A stretch of 64,000 nucleotides of DNA from Verrucomicrobiota bacterium (GTDB taxonomy: Bacteria; Verrucomicrobiota; Verrucomicrobiia; Limisphaerales; UBA11320). Shown here in pieces: positions 48,001-57,156 of the stretch. The number at the start of each line of letters is the position of its first letter. Position 1 is the stretch's first letter. The stretch covers positions 1 to 64,000 of the forward strand of contig JACQFQ010000037.1 of NCBI GenBank assembly GCA_016199985.1, written 5' to 3'. The position numbers were made by a program, and so were the translations under genes. Below the pieces are notes generated by a model, which worked only from the letters and a program-made list of their open reading frames with translations, had not been told where the DNA came from and did no database searches.

Positions 48001-50899
48001 AATCCTTCAACATCCGGCTTTCGCCTCGGACCGCCGCGACGGGGAGCTCCGCGCGTTCGGCCACCAGTTTGCGGACGACGTCGATGGTTGTGTCCGTTGC
48101 CGGCGCAGCCGCCATCGTCCGAACCATTTCAACCTTGTGAAGTTCATGTCGCGCCGGACCAGTTGACAACGGCGCGAGTTCGCAGGGGTTCGCGAAAAAC
48201 TTTGGTTTCCACTCGAGGTCAAAGGGCCGTGTGAAGCGGTCCCTAAACAACGCCGACGTGTTGATCGGCGCACCCAGAGCGAAAGCCGCGCCCACGGTGC
48301 GCAGCAAGCCTTTCAAGGAAGCGCCTCCCGCATCCAGAGCCGTTACGGGGAGCTCGGTCATCCCGCGAGCCAACTCGGCCAGAACATTGCCTGGCCCAAC
48401 TTCGACCAACATACTGACTGTCGCGAGCGCGGCCTCCAGGGCGTCCATGAATCGCACCGGCGAAGTCACCTGATGGCAGAGCAACTCGCGCAAGTCTGTT
48501 TCCCTTTCGAGCGCCGCTCCGGTGACCGTGGAGAAGACATGGCCCTCCCATTTGGAAAACTCTTCTCGTTCAAGCTGCTCGCGCAGGACTGGGGCCGCGG
48601 CGCCGACGAGCGGCGTGTGAAAGGCATGTGAAACCGGGAGCCGGTTCGCTTGCCAGCCGTGAGCGGCCGCGATCCGCGCGAAGTTTTTGACGGCTTCGGT
48701 CTCGCCTGCCACCACAGTTTGGGTTGGCGAATTGTAAGCGACCACGGCGAGCGGCTCGCCGTTGAGCATGGCTTCCACCTGCCGCCAGGGGGCGGCAATC
48801 GCCAGCATTGCGCCGGTCGGGCAGCCGAGTTCTGCCATCGCCACGCCACGAACGCGGGCGATACGTAGAAGCGATTCCTCGTCGAATGCTCCAGCCCAGT
48901 GAAGCGCGGAGATCTCGCCAAGACTATGTCCGACAGCGGCGCTCGCGCAGACGCCGAATTCGGCAAGCACTTTGAGCCCCGCAAGCGAGGCGGTGACGAC
49001 GGCGGGCTGCATCACGCGTGTCGAAACGGGATCAAGATCCGTCGGCAACTCCGCGCGGAAATAAATGTCACGAACCAAATCAAACCGTTGCCGCCATGCC
49101 CCGCCGTCAAGACGCGTTGGCGAACCCTGGCCAGGAAACAGAAAACCAATGCGGGGTTGAGTCTCGCCAGAGCCGAGAAACACTCCACCGGCAATGTCCA
49201 GGCGTGAAGCAACGCCATCCATCAACCACGACCGAAGCGTTTGCAACTTTTCACCCAACTCGGATGGTTTGGAAGCAATGATGCCGGCTCGAAAAGTTCC
49301 GTCGCCTAAATTTGCCTGGAGTTCGGCGGCGAGGTCGGTCAGTTCCGCCCGCGAGAGGCGCGCGGCAAAGTTCAGCGCCTTTTCAAGTTTCTGAACAAGC
49401 GCCTCCCCTGATTCCGCCGCAAACAAGCACAACTCAGCGTCCTGTTTTGACCGTGAAAAGGAAAGCTCGCGCGGACTGAGAGCGACGCGTCGTTCCGCCA
49501 CCACGCTTTCCAGGACCAGGTGCGCGTTGATGCCGCCGAAACCCATGGCGCTAACACTGGCGCGAAGCGGCAACTCGGGCGGCCACGGCTCGAGTTCGCG
49601 CAATACGCGCGCCGCCGGTGACGGTCCGGTCAGCAGCGCGTGAGGCTGCTCGCAGCCGGTGGTGGGCGGAAGCACTTGGGTGTGCACAGCCATCGTTGCC
49701 TTGATCAAGCCCGCAAGACCCGCCGCCGCTTTTGTGTGGCCGATGTTTGCCTTAATCGAACCCACGATAGGAGGCGGGCCGTTTGTTTTTCCATCGCGGC
49801 GCGCGAGAGAGAGAACCTCCAGTTCCGTGGCGTCGCCAACGGCCGTGCCAGTACCGTGGGCCTCGCAATAAGAAACGGTTTCAAATCCAAATCCGGCGCG
49901 GCGATAAGCCCGGCGCAACGCCTCCAGCTGGCCTTCGGCATCGGGCCTCGTGATGCCTCCTTTCCCATCGCTGGAAATTCCCCAGCCGCGAATGACGGCG
50001 TAAACCCGACGCCCCTGCGCAATCGCTTCGTGATGCCGCATCAGCACGACCATGCCACAGCCTTCTCCCGGCCAGAATCCGGCGGAGCGTTGGTCAAACA
50101 CGCGCATATCGTCCACGGCAAGCGCGCCTGTCTTGGCAAAGCCGACGATCTCAAACGGATCAAGACTCACGTCGACGCCGCCCGCGATCGCGACATCAAG
50201 ATCACCCGCCGCGAGCGCAGAACAGGCGTTGGCCACCGCGAGCAACGAAGACGCGCACGCTCCGTCCACCGTGTACCCGCCGCCCTTCAAATCGAACTGA
50301 TTGCAGATGCGCCCGGCAATGGTGTTGGAAAGGCCGCCAGCAAGGGTCTCCGCTCCTACCGGCGGAAAAGACGATTTGTAGGTTTCTTCAAGCTCGGCGA
50401 GAAATTCTTGGCGCAGCCCTGACGACCACATTTCCCTAGCTAGCGCGGCTTCAACCGTGCGACGGACGTAAGGCCAGCGCAGCCGCAGCGAATTCGCGCG
50501 AGAGAACTCACCAGTAAGCGTGTTCCCCAACAGCACGCCAGTGTCTTGCTTCGGCAAACCTTCGCCGTCCTTGAACCCTGCGTTGGCCAGCGCGCGTGAA
50601 GCCACATCCAATGCAAGCCAATGGGCGAGGTCCACGACACGAAAGGTCTCGCCCACAACGCGAAAGGCGACGCGATCAAATGTATAGCCTTCAATCAGCG
50701 CCGCTTCGGTGGCGTACGTCGAGTCCGGCGCGCCGCGATTGTCCGAATAGTAATCTTCAAGGCGCAATCGCTCCGATGGCATTCGCCGAAAGGAGCGGCG
50801 CTGGCTCAGCGCGTTCTCCCACAGCTCTGTCGGAGAATTCGCGTCGGGGTAGACGCACGCCATGCCGACAATCGCGATGGAGTGGAGGTTGGGTTTCAT
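45053..50899 (-). CDS. pksE: Enediyne-type iterative polyketide synthase (PKSE)
   Basis: 1948 residues in the canonical PKSE order. Ketosynthase 1-460: C215 in DGACASS, H348 in HGTGTAVGD, H388 in NIGHTKAAAG. Acyltransferase about 580-860: S659 in GHSLGE. Single carrier domain about 935-1010: S971 in LHFNSITVGQL. Ketoreductase about 1205-1440: GGGKGIA, S1344, Y1357, N1361. Dehydratase about 1465-1720: H1487 in YLADHVVQKQPLFP and probable D1657. Phosphopantetheinyl transferase at the C-terminus: VACDIEEV (D1827, E1829) and WTAIECLKKSG. All active residues are present. It should build a C15-16 polyene iteratively and activate its own carrier. The gene follows unbU by 18 bases; no REP is inserted here. 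Confidence 0.95.
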   Translation of the reverse strand: MKPNLHSIAIVGMACVYPDANSPTELWENALSQRRSFRRMPSERLRLEDYYSDNRGAPDSTYATEAALIEGYTFDRVAFRVVGETFRVVDLAHWLALDVASRALANAGFKDGEGLPKQDTGVLLGNTLTGEFSRANSLRLRWPYVRRTVEAALAREMWSSGLRQEFLAELEETYKSSFPPVGAETLAGGLSNTIAGRICNQFDLKGGGYTVDGACASSLLAVANACSALAAGDLDVAIAGGVDVSLDPFEIVGFAKTGALAVDDMRVFDQRSAGFWPGEGCGMVVLMRHHEAIAQGRRVYAVIRGWGISSDGKGGITRPDAEGQLEALRRAYRRAGFGFETVSYCEAHGTGTAVGDATELEVLSLARRDGKTNGPPPIVGSIKANIGHTKAAAGLAGLIKATMAVHTQVLPPTTGCEQPHALLTGPSPAARVLRELEPWPPELPLRASVSAMGFGGINAHLVLESVVAERRVALSPRELSFSRSKQDAELCLFAAESGEALVQKLEKALNFAARLSRAELTDLAAELQANLGDGTFRAGIIASKPSELGEKLQTLRSWLMDGVASRLDIAGGVFLGSGETQPRIGFLFPGQGSPTRLDGGAWRQRFDLVRDIYFRAELPTDLDPVSTRVMQPAVVTASLAGLKVLAEFGVCASAAVGHSLGEISALHWAGAFDEESLLRIARVRGVAMAELGCPTGAMLAIAAPWRQVEAMLNGEPLAVVAYNSPTQTVVAGETEAVKNFARIAAAHGWQANRLPVSHAFHTPLVGAAAPVLREQLEREEFSKWEGHVFSTVTGAALERETDLRELLCHQVTSPVRFMDALEAALATVSMLVEVGPGNVLAELARGMTELPVTALDAGGASLKGLLRTVGAAFALGAPINTSALFRDRFTRPFDLEWKPKFFANPCELAPLSTGPARHELHKVEMVRTMAAAPATDTTIDVVRKLVAERAELPVAAVRGESRMLKDLHFNSITVGQLVSEAARLLTLPRIRGLTDFAEASVAEIARALDEMKASAANTKVSDKDEFPPGVGDWVRAFAMELVETKPSLRPFHSAGKHGDVGEWKLFASENHPLAAPLREAFAQNCFRGVLVCLPEHPTVADIPLLLQASEAVLAMKGSPKFVVVQNGWGGSGFAKTLRLEHPRIATSVVNLPANAPRSVEWVLAEAMAATGFGEAHFDEEGRRFEPRLRLSEPAPIRNQPQACLGAEDVLLVTGGGKGIAAECALALSRETGVRLAIVGRGDPKADKELASNVSRFAAANAGFVYIQADVTDSDAVRVGVAEIERQLGPVTAVLHGAGVNTPRLISGLNAEQFQKTVAPKVVGLKNILSVVAADKLKILVAFGSIIARTGLPGEADYATANEWLRALTNQFQARHPGCRCLTLEWSVWSGAGMGERLGRIETLAQNGLTAISVDEGVRIFCELLQQPRSATSLIVAGRFGAPSNLKFPESERPLRRFLERTRVFYPGVELVVDTELSLQSDPYLADHVVQKQPLFPAVLGLEAMTQVAQALTGATELPLFENTEFLRPVAVPEKGKWTIRLAALRHTDGSIEICLRSEETDFQVDHFRAVCRFGSAKRSEAPRLSPAVQGLERLPLNPQEDLYDRILFHTGRFRRLRGYHLLKAKECVAEISPDDDSTWFGPYLPGEFVLGNPAARDAALHAIQACIPGQRVLPTGFERMVVYQVETGARFVRAKERLRDASHFVFDVEVTNALGGIVERWEGLRLRAVETITIRDALPPTLLAPYLERRLEDIAPDSHARIAFERGWREDRPSGTDAAIQRALGKAARVWRRPDGRPVSFGDQAISAAHARGFTLAVAAVGGVACDIEEVAGRAEALWLNLLGDDKLTLAKGIAVRHGESIDEAATRLWTAIECLKKSGQSANSPLVLESTADDGWVLLRSGDLLVATYVTALRGVASPLCVAVATRNRPAKHSFPGNVVIGAASAA

Positions 50900-50917
50900 T
50901 TTCGCGCAGGTCTTTTT

Positions 50918-51865
50918 CTACGCCGCTTGTGTGGCCGGGATGCCCATACGGGCCGCCTCGCGCGATTTGAGCCCGTGATACAAGTGCAGGGCAATCCCAC
51001 GAATGGCGCACACGGCGATCAACGCAAAAAACAATCCAAACACCAAATGCATCATCTGAATAAGCCCGTACACGATCGCGACGGAGAAACCGAACGCCAC
51101 CTGCCGCCAGGATTTCAGCGGCGTCGTGGCGGGATCAGGCGCCATGTAGAGCGTGAACACAATGAACGCCGCGCTAGTCATCGGCATAATGGGCACGATG
51201 GCTGGAAACCCGAAAAGACGCGCGCGAATCTGGCCTTGAAGCAGGAAACCGATCAGCCACGCCGCCACAAGCGGCAGACGCCCCGTGAACAATCCGTGAA
51301 CGACCACTCCGGTCAAAAGAATGAAGCCAGGCAAAATCCAATCCCAAACTCCCGTCACGTTGGAGGTGAAATGATACGGCGGCGCAAAGCCAACCTGGGG
51401 GAATAGAATCAAGGTCATCGCGATGCCAAAGTTGGATGGGTTGAAAATGTGCTGCGTGCGGCCGCCGCCGACCGGCGCACGAACGAGCACCTTGGATCCG
51501 ATGGAAAGCGCGGCTGCGAAAACAATGGGCCACAGTCTTTCGTTCGGATAGAGCAGCATCGAACACGCAAAACCCGGAATCATCGCGGCGGGAAGCGCAT
51601 TGAAAAAGCTCGCCGCGCCGCCAAGGAAACGGACTTGTCGATTCTTCGCCTTGGCGTCGATCCATTCCAACAAGAGTTGAATGAAGACGGCCGCGCCTAG
51701 GCCGACGAACGGCGCCGCGTGGGACTGCTCGAAGCCAAGCACCGTGTGACCCAGAAGGGTCCACACCGTCAACAGAATCATGAAATACCAAAGCGCGAAG
51801 AGTCGCAGCCTGGGATTCTTGTCCGGATAAAAAAGCAGGGTGGTGTTCGTCGCGGGATCCTTCAT
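50918..51865 (-). CDS. unbU: UnbU (enediyne core protein, RnfD/NqrB-like membrane protein)
   Basis: 315 residues with about eight hydrophobic helices (LFALWYFMILLTVWTLLGHT, VFAAALSIGSKVLV and others). It shares the fold of RnfD/NqrB-type membrane subunits and carries the HIFNPSNFGIAMTLILFPQ segment of the UnbU branch. UnbU is one of the three core proteins with PKSE in nearly all enediyne cassettes; its reaction is not established. The start overlaps the unbV stop by four bases. Confidence 0.9.
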   Translation of the reverse strand: MKDPATNTTLLFYPDKNPRLRLFALWYFMILLTVWTLLGHTVLGFEQSHAAPFVGLGAAVFIQLLLEWIDAKAKNRQVRFLGGAASFFNALPAAMIPGFACSMLLYPNERLWPIVFAAALSIGSKVLVRAPVGGGRTQHIFNPSNFGIAMTLILFPQVGFAPPYHFTSNVTGVWDWILPGFILLTGVVVHGLFTGRLPLVAAWLIGFLLQGQIRARLFGFPAIVPIMPMTSAAFIVFTLYMAPDPATTPLKSWRQVAFGFSVAIVYGLIQMMHLVFGLFFALIAVCAIRGIALHLYHGLKSREAARMGIPATQAA

Positions 51866-53868
51866 GGGGCCATTCCTCCATTGGCGGCGAAGCGCTTGTC
51901 CGGGTTTGTTCTGCCGAGCAGCACTGTATGCCAGCCGGGCGCGAGGCCCAAATGGGTTTGTTGAACCTGGCCGGCGATGTCACGCCACTTTATTTCAACA
52001 TCGAGCGATGCGGTGGAGCTTGATTGTCCCAGGCCGAGATGAATGTCGGGACTGCGGCGACCAGAGTGGCCGGAGCCGCCGTCCACTTGCGCAACGAGTT
52101 TCCGGCCATCCGGCAGCATGACGCGAGCCTGCGCGCAAATCGCGGGGCGGCCACGCAGATCAGCTCCGGGATGGCCAGAACGCTCGCGCAAGGAAGTTTG
52201 GCTTTCCGAAGCGAGCGGCAGCAGCAGGTGCAGGCCCAGAAACGCTCCTGAATCCGGCGAAACGTTGTGAAAGAAATAGGATGTTTCCCATTGATTGCCA
52301 AAAGCGAAATCGAGGCGGCCGTCGCCGTCCACATCGGCGATCGCAATGGCTTTCGTCACCATGGGTTCGGAGAAGCCGACGTCGCGGCCAATGTCGTAGA
52401 AACGTCCGTCGCCAGCTCGAACAAAAAATGGAGCTAAATTATGGCCGCTCAAATCGGCCCCGGGCTTGAAGCTTGGCCACAGGCGCGGATCGTGGACGAT
52501 GCGGGAGTTGCTCGTGCCCAGCGATTGAAGTTCGGGCCAGCGATTGATTTCTCCCTTGATGAAACCGACGGCCTGCACCGCCTGCAAAGCGCCGCTGTTG
52601 TTGAAATCCGCGAGGCGACAGTCCCAACCCCAACCGCTGCGCGAAAGGCCGAGCTTCTCGCTCGCCTGTTCGTAAGGCGCGATTCCGTGTTTCATGTCAT
52701 CCAACCGGCCCGTGCTTTGCCAGAGAAAATGACTTTCAGTGAGGGCAAACTTGTCCGCGATGTTGCTGACGTAAATGTCGAGCAGACCATCGCCGTTGAC
52801 GTCCCCAAAATCACAGCCCATGCCCTTGAAGGAGTCACGACCGAGCACGCAGGACTTTGGATCGGTGAATCGCCGACGGCCTTCGAGCGCGGTGAATCTC
52901 AGGTGGCCCGGAGTGGATTCGTTGTGCAGCAAGCGGTCCGGACCAAAATCGTTGCCGAGATAAACTTCCGGCAATTGGTCGTTGTCCAAATCCGCCGCGC
53001 CCATCGCGAGCGTCCAGCCGTGTTCGACTTCGGGACTCAAGATATTGGTGGCCTCGCTGAAGCGAACCTTCGGGTTTTCGCCGGAAGTGGCGCTTTCCCA
53101 GTGGAAGAAATGCTTTCGCCCGCCGCTCACCGCGTTCGCCAGGCCCTCATTCATCGCTTCAATCCCACTGGCGTTTGCGTCGAGGATGCGCGCGCCGTCC
53201 TGGAAGTAGTTTCCGATCAACAAATCAATATGCCCGTCCCCGTCAAGGTCGGCCTGAATCGAAGCGTTGGAAAACCAGCGTTCGCCTCCTGTTGCCAGTT
53301 CGACCGGCGCGTAGTCTTTCGCGCTGAGCGCGATCTGTGTTCCAAGGTCATAGCCCGCATTTTTTCTGCGCAAGAATATCACGGGAGAACGGCCCCAATA
53401 ATAAACCAGCACATCAGCCAGGCCGTCTTCGTTGAAGTCGCCCACCAGCACACCCATCGGCGCGGTGGTCTTTTCATCATAAGGCAAACCCGAGGGTGTC
53501 AAAGCAAACGGCGCGTACCGCTCGCCCGTTCCGGGAGCCGGCGCGACGGTGACGAGGTCGCTGCGAGGATCAACGTTGACAATGTCGTTCGGCAAACCGT
53601 CGCCGTCGAGATCAGCAAAGGCCGCCGAGGCTCCGAGCGAAGAGATCCAGGCGGAGATACGACTCAAACTCGGATGCACCTGGCGGACCCGTTTGTAAGG
53701 CGGATGGTTGGCGACTTCAGCCAGCGGAGCTTTCTCAAATTTGAACTTCGCCGCCAGCTTCACGGCGTCACTTTCGGACAATGAGGGAAAGCGCGCCATC
53801 GCGTAGCAAACGGATATTAGAGTGATCGCCGCCAGCGGAGCAGCAAGTTGGCGAAAGCCGCTTTTCAT
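51862..53868 (-). CDS. unbV: UnbV (FG-GAP/VCBS-repeat protein with ASPIC-UnbV domain)
   Basis: 668 residues. A signal anchor (MKSGFRQLAAPLAAITLISV) leads into about seven FG-GAP/VCBS calcium-binding blades (FADLDGDGLPNDIVNVDP, GDFNEDGLADVLVYYWG, ADLDGDGHIDLLIGN, ADLDNDQLPEVYLGN, GDVNGDGLLDIYVSN, IADVDGDGRLDFAFGN), forming a beta-propeller-like integrin fold. The C-terminal ASPIC/UnbV domain has ARVMLPDGRKLVAQVDGGSG and LGLAPGWHTVLLG. It acts outside the cytoplasm. Its role in enediyne assembly is unknown, but it is invariant in the core cassette. It directly follows unbL with no gap. Confidence 0.92.
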   Translation of the reverse strand: MKSGFRQLAAPLAAITLISVCYAMARFPSLSESDAVKLAAKFKFEKAPLAEVANHPPYKRVRQVHPSLSRISAWISSLGASAAFADLDGDGLPNDIVNVDPRSDLVTVAPAPGTGERYAPFALTPSGLPYDEKTTAPMGVLVGDFNEDGLADVLVYYWGRSPVIFLRRKNAGYDLGTQIALSAKDYAPVELATGGERWFSNASIQADLDGDGHIDLLIGNYFQDGARILDANASGIEAMNEGLANAVSGGRKHFFHWESATSGENPKVRFSEATNILSPEVEHGWTLAMGAADLDNDQLPEVYLGNDFGPDRLLHNESTPGHLRFTALEGRRRFTDPKSCVLGRDSFKGMGCDFGDVNGDGLLDIYVSNIADKFALTESHFLWQSTGRLDDMKHGIAPYEQASEKLGLSRSGWGWDCRLADFNNSGALQAVQAVGFIKGEINRWPELQSLGTSNSRIVHDPRLWPSFKPGADLSGHNLAPFFVRAGDGRFYDIGRDVGFSEPMVTKAIAIADVDGDGRLDFAFGNQWETSYFFHNVSPDSGAFLGLHLLLPLASESQTSLRERSGHPGADLRGRPAICAQARVMLPDGRKLVAQVDGGSGHSGRRSPDIHLGLGQSSSTASLDVEIKWRDIAGQVQQTHLGLAPGWHTVLLGRTNPDKRFAANGGMAP

Positions 53869-54879
53869 TCAAATCGGGTTTGGGTGAAGGGCCTTTGCGA
53901 AATAGTCCTGAATTCGCCGACGCCATATTTCGTACGCGGGTTGTTCGGCGTCGATGGGAAGCTTTTCCAGGGCGTCGTCGGTCACAGACGCCGCCTCGTT
54001 GGCCGAAAGTCCGCAAAGAATCCTGGCGGCGCGATCGGTATAGTCGGTGGAGTTGCCGGCGCGTTGGCGGGCTTTGGCGGCAAACGCGGAGCCTTGCGCC
54101 ACCTGCGCCAAATAACCTCCGGCCGCCGCGCGGAGTTGGCACAAGTCATTCTCGCTGGCCATGCCAGCGCAGGTGACGGCCAGACCGATACCGCTCCAGA
54201 GATCCGCTTGTCGCAAGGAGGAAAACTTGGAAATCGTTTTGGAAACCCATTCCACATTGCCTCCGTTCACGAACCAGAGCGAACGCCCGAACCCCTGATC
54301 GAACGCGCGCAGTTCGTATCCACGCAATCTTTCTGGCGGCTGCTGGGAGCCATCATTACGGAAATGAAAAAATCCCTCGTGAAATCCCCAACCATCGAAT
54401 GCAAGCCACCCAAGGAGTGGGTCGAGCTTGCTTTGCAGGCGACGGAATCCAAACGGGATGCGCGCCCAGATCCAGCCGATGCCCACATGAACCATGTAGG
54501 CGTGGGCATTGCCGGCGCCCTGGAGAAATGTTGCCACGCGGTCGCGACGCCAGGGAGTCAGGAAATCCATTAACGCAAGACACATCGCCGCGCCTTCGAA
54601 AGCGAATCCACGCAATTCAAGTTCGACACCGGCCAGCTTGTTTTCGAGTTGCCGGGAGGAGGAGCTTTCGAGCGCGACGTGATACCCGTCGAGAAACGCA
54701 TTTCCGATATTCTCGATTCGTTCACGCATCTGCGGCGTGGCGCCGCGAAAGCCGCGCCGATCAAATCTCACCGCTTCCGGAGAGAGTCCCAGCAGACGGC
54801 GGCGGAATTGGGCGAAGCCGATACTCATGTGCTGCGGGGTCGAGTCGAGTGAGTTGATGGGTTGGTTTTGACCGGCCAA
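53869..54879 (-). CDS. unbL: UnbL (DUF1702 family enediyne core protein)
   Basis: 336 residues. DUF1702 hallmarks are present: FLDGYHVALESSS, ELRGFAFEGAAMCLALMDFL, NAHAYMVHVGIGWIWARIPF, LDPLLGWLAFDGWGFHEGFF and CRGMAS-like VTCAGMASENDL. The family has no known reaction but is found with PKSE, UnbV and UnbU in nearly all enediyne cassettes. First gene of the core operon, on the same strand as the secreted-protein gene 22 bases upstream; the two may share a transcript. Confidence 0.92.
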   Translation of the reverse strand: MAGQNQPINSLDSTPQHMSIGFAQFRRRLLGLSPEAVRFDRRGFRGATPQMRERIENIGNAFLDGYHVALESSSSRQLENKLAGVELELRGFAFEGAAMCLALMDFLTPWRRDRVATFLQGAGNAHAYMVHVGIGWIWARIPFGFRRLQSKLDPLLGWLAFDGWGFHEGFFHFRNDGSQQPPERLRGYELRAFDQGFGRSLWFVNGGNVEWVSKTISKFSSLRQADLWSGIGLAVTCAGMASENDLCQLRAAAGGYLAQVAQGSAFAAKARQRAGNSTDYTDRAARILCGLSANEAASVTDDALEKLPIDAEQPAYEIWRRRIQDYFAKALHPNPI

Positions 54880-54901
54880 CGCTACAACCAGCGCCTTCCC
54901 T

Positions 54902-56164
54902 TCAGGGCAGGAGGGAGAGGCGGTAGTATCGCTTCGGATTATTCATCGCGTCGGGATCAACGAATGTGAAGCTGGTCGTCGGGGGAATTATCATGGCGAT
55001 GGTCTGCCAGTTTCCTGAGGAGATGTTGCTGGAAACCTGCAAGTAATTCGTTGAATTCGGCGTCAAATGCTCAAGCGTGAATACGAACGAACCACCCGAC
55101 GCGAAGTGTCCATTGGAGAGGGAGCGAGGCGCCGCGTTGTAATCCGGCGCGAAGTCCTCGATCACAATCTTGGTGATTGGATCAACGGTGAGGGGCATGG
55201 TGCCGGTCGCGCCTTCGTTTTCAAATTCCACCTGGAAGGCTTCCACCTCAACGGATTCAAAACTGATGCCATGACCGGCGAGCACCAGCTGTCCGAAGAG
55301 CGTCCCTCTCGGAACTGAAATATCGTCGCCGCTGATCGGGTCGTGGATGATGGTGTTGGTGTTAAAATAGACCGGCACGGCCGTGGAGTTTTCATGCTGA
55401 TAAACCACATGAGGCGGAAAAACCGCAATGTTCGTTTGCTGCACGAGCAGCGGATCCACGTTAACCAACTGAATCGAAGGCAGGGCTCCCCCTCCCGGAA
55501 TATCCACCACCACGTAAACGTTGAAGAAACTGTTGGCGGGGAAATCGCTGCCCGCGCCGCCCTCCACTTGTCCTGCGGAAACTGGGCGAGTGGGGGCTTC
55601 CATGCCCGCCTTGACGGAAAACCCAAAATGGGTGGTCAACGAATCCACCATGTGCATGGATTTCAGGAAGGTGTGAATTTCATGACTGCCGCTGGCTGGG
55701 CCAGGCCAGGTGGGATGAACAACTAACTGGCTTTCCCTCACATAGGTGCGCCCTGGCTCCTTTCCTGCGAGAGCCCCGGCGTGCTCCAGCGGCGAGCCGA
55801 CGACGAACGAGTCGCTGCGACCGATTCTTGTTTGCGGATCGTAAAGGGTCGGGCTCGTGAGAGTGCCTCCTTTTTTATACAGCCGCATCCCCTTGCGTCG
55901 GGTGACGGTTGAACTGCCAAACGGAGTGTTGGGCATGATGGCATCAAAGATTTTCACCCACTTTGGGTCGAGCACGATTTGAAATTGCCCCATTGATGGC
56001 GTCAGGTCATCGCCCGCCGGATAGGTCGCAAATGATTGGGCCGTGGTCGACGCGGGTGTTGCGAATAACATCAACAGGAGCGCGCAGGTTAGCGGCATGA
56101 GAGCGTTAGCCCGGCGGTAGCTTTTATCCCGTTGGATGCGAACGACGCTAAGTTTGGTTTTCAT
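54902..56164 (-). CDS. Secreted hypothetical protein upstream of the enediyne core
   Basis: 420 residues. A signal peptide after a basic leader (LMPLTCALLLMLFATPASTT, then AQS) and beta-rich body without a recognised domain; it ends ...MNNPKRYYRLSLLP, a pattern common at the ends of secreted Verrucomicrobiota proteins (VDP.A.N.P.RYYR). It lies 22 bases upstream of unbL on the same strand. It could be a leader gene of the operon or an unrelated secreted protein that borders it. Confidence 0.7.
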   Translation of the reverse strand: MKTKLSVVRIQRDKSYRRANALMPLTCALLLMLFATPASTTAQSFATYPAGDDLTPSMGQFQIVLDPKWVKIFDAIMPNTPFGSSTVTRRKGMRLYKKGGTLTSPTLYDPQTRIGRSDSFVVGSPLEHAGALAGKEPGRTYVRESQLVVHPTWPGPASGSHEIHTFLKSMHMVDSLTTHFGFSVKAGMEAPTRPVSAGQVEGGAGSDFPANSFFNVYVVVDIPGGGALPSIQLVNVDPLLVQQTNIAVFPPHVVYQHENSTAVPVYFNTNTIIHDPISGDDISVPRGTLFGQLVLAGHGISFESVEVEAFQVEFENEGATGTMPLTVDPITKIVIEDFAPDYNAAPRSLSNGHFASGGSFVFTLEHLTPNSTNYLQVSSNISSGNWQTIAMIIPPTTSFTFVDPDAMNNPKRYYRLSLLP

Positions 56165-57156
56165 TGTGGTGGTTTCTCCTTTTGGCTTCCGGGTTTCTGC
56201 TCAATTCAAAATGGTCCAACGTCTGGTTTGATTAATCCGCTTTAGCAGCTCCGGCGCCAGCCGCCGGAGAAGCTCGTAAGTCTTCTAGTTGCTGAAAGAA
56301 GGTTGAATCCTTCCTAAGATCGTGCGCGGGTGATCCGAACTCGGAACGGATCTTTGAAACCGTACGAGAAAAGTCCGGAATCGGAATTGATTCACGCCTG
56401 CCGGAATAGCAAGAGATCACAGTCACTTCCGAGTCTGTTGCCCCCCGAGTCATCAAGCGTAAACATGCCAAGTTCGGCGCCCCCGGCGAATTAGGCTCCT
56501 TCATCGCCTGGAAAAAGCGATGAGCGGCGAAGGCTTGGGGCAAAGTTTCCAGGTTGGTCCTTAGGTTTTGGCGAATCGTTGTCGGTAACACAGTCTGTAA
56601 CATGAGAAGTATCGTTCCTTCTCGCCCAGCGCTGCTCAAGACTTGGTGATTCCTCGCCCGTTTTTGCCAGCGCGCATCCCGATTTAACCGCTCTGGGGTG
56701 TCTTCTACGGGATCGGCTTGGGCGCCGGCCTAGGGGTCTGGCATTCCACATTTGTCAGCCAGGGCCCGGGGCCTGCCGCGCGATTCCTTCGCGATCCAGT
56801 GAGACGAGGCGGTGGAGTTCGGAGAGGAAATGGAGCATCTTAGCCACCGAGTCCATCGCCTGGCGAAGTTGGTTCCACAGTGGGGGCGCTTCAGAAATCT
56901 GCGAGTCAATCAGCTGTCCGAAGACCTCCTTGAGAACACCGATCCGCGACGCGAAACAACTCCACGCTCGATGCGTTCTTTCTCGGACCCCTCGGGATCG
57001 GAGTAGCGCTCGTAATGGCCATGGCGATGTGCCGGCCCTGGGCAAGCGCGCGGACACACCGGTCGATATCCTTCGATCTGTTCTTCGCGGATTTGAATCG
57101 GGCAGTGTGTTCCAGATCCTCGCGGTCCATCGAGTCACTCTCTCTCGAACTCCACG
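56165..57156. other. Stretch of short or degenerate frames
   Basis: About 990 bases. Apart from the possible ORF at 56232 nothing is convincing. Two short minus-strand frames near 56755-57138 lack a domain. Confidence 0.4.
56232..56639 (-). CDS. Possible small protein of unknown function
   Basis: Up to 135 residues; the methionine of MLQTVLPTTIRQNLRTNLET is a likelier start, about 13 residues in. The sequence has some helix-like character (PQAFAAHRFFQAMKEPN) and an Ala-rich tail. No family is recognised, no signal peptide. Confidence 0.3.
   Translation of the reverse strand: MSSAGREGTILLMLQTVLPTTIRQNLRTNLETLPQAFAAHRFFQAMKEPNSPGAPNLACLRLMTRGATDSEVTVISCYSGRRESIPIPDFSRTVSKIRSEFGSPAHDLRKDSTFFQQLEDLRASPAAGAGAAKAD

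Noticed and set aside
56755-57138. Possible four-helix-bundle (ribosomal S23-type) protein remnant on the minus strand
   Set aside because: The first dozen residues (MDREDLEHTARF) look like that family, but the rest does not follow in any single frame, so support is too thin.
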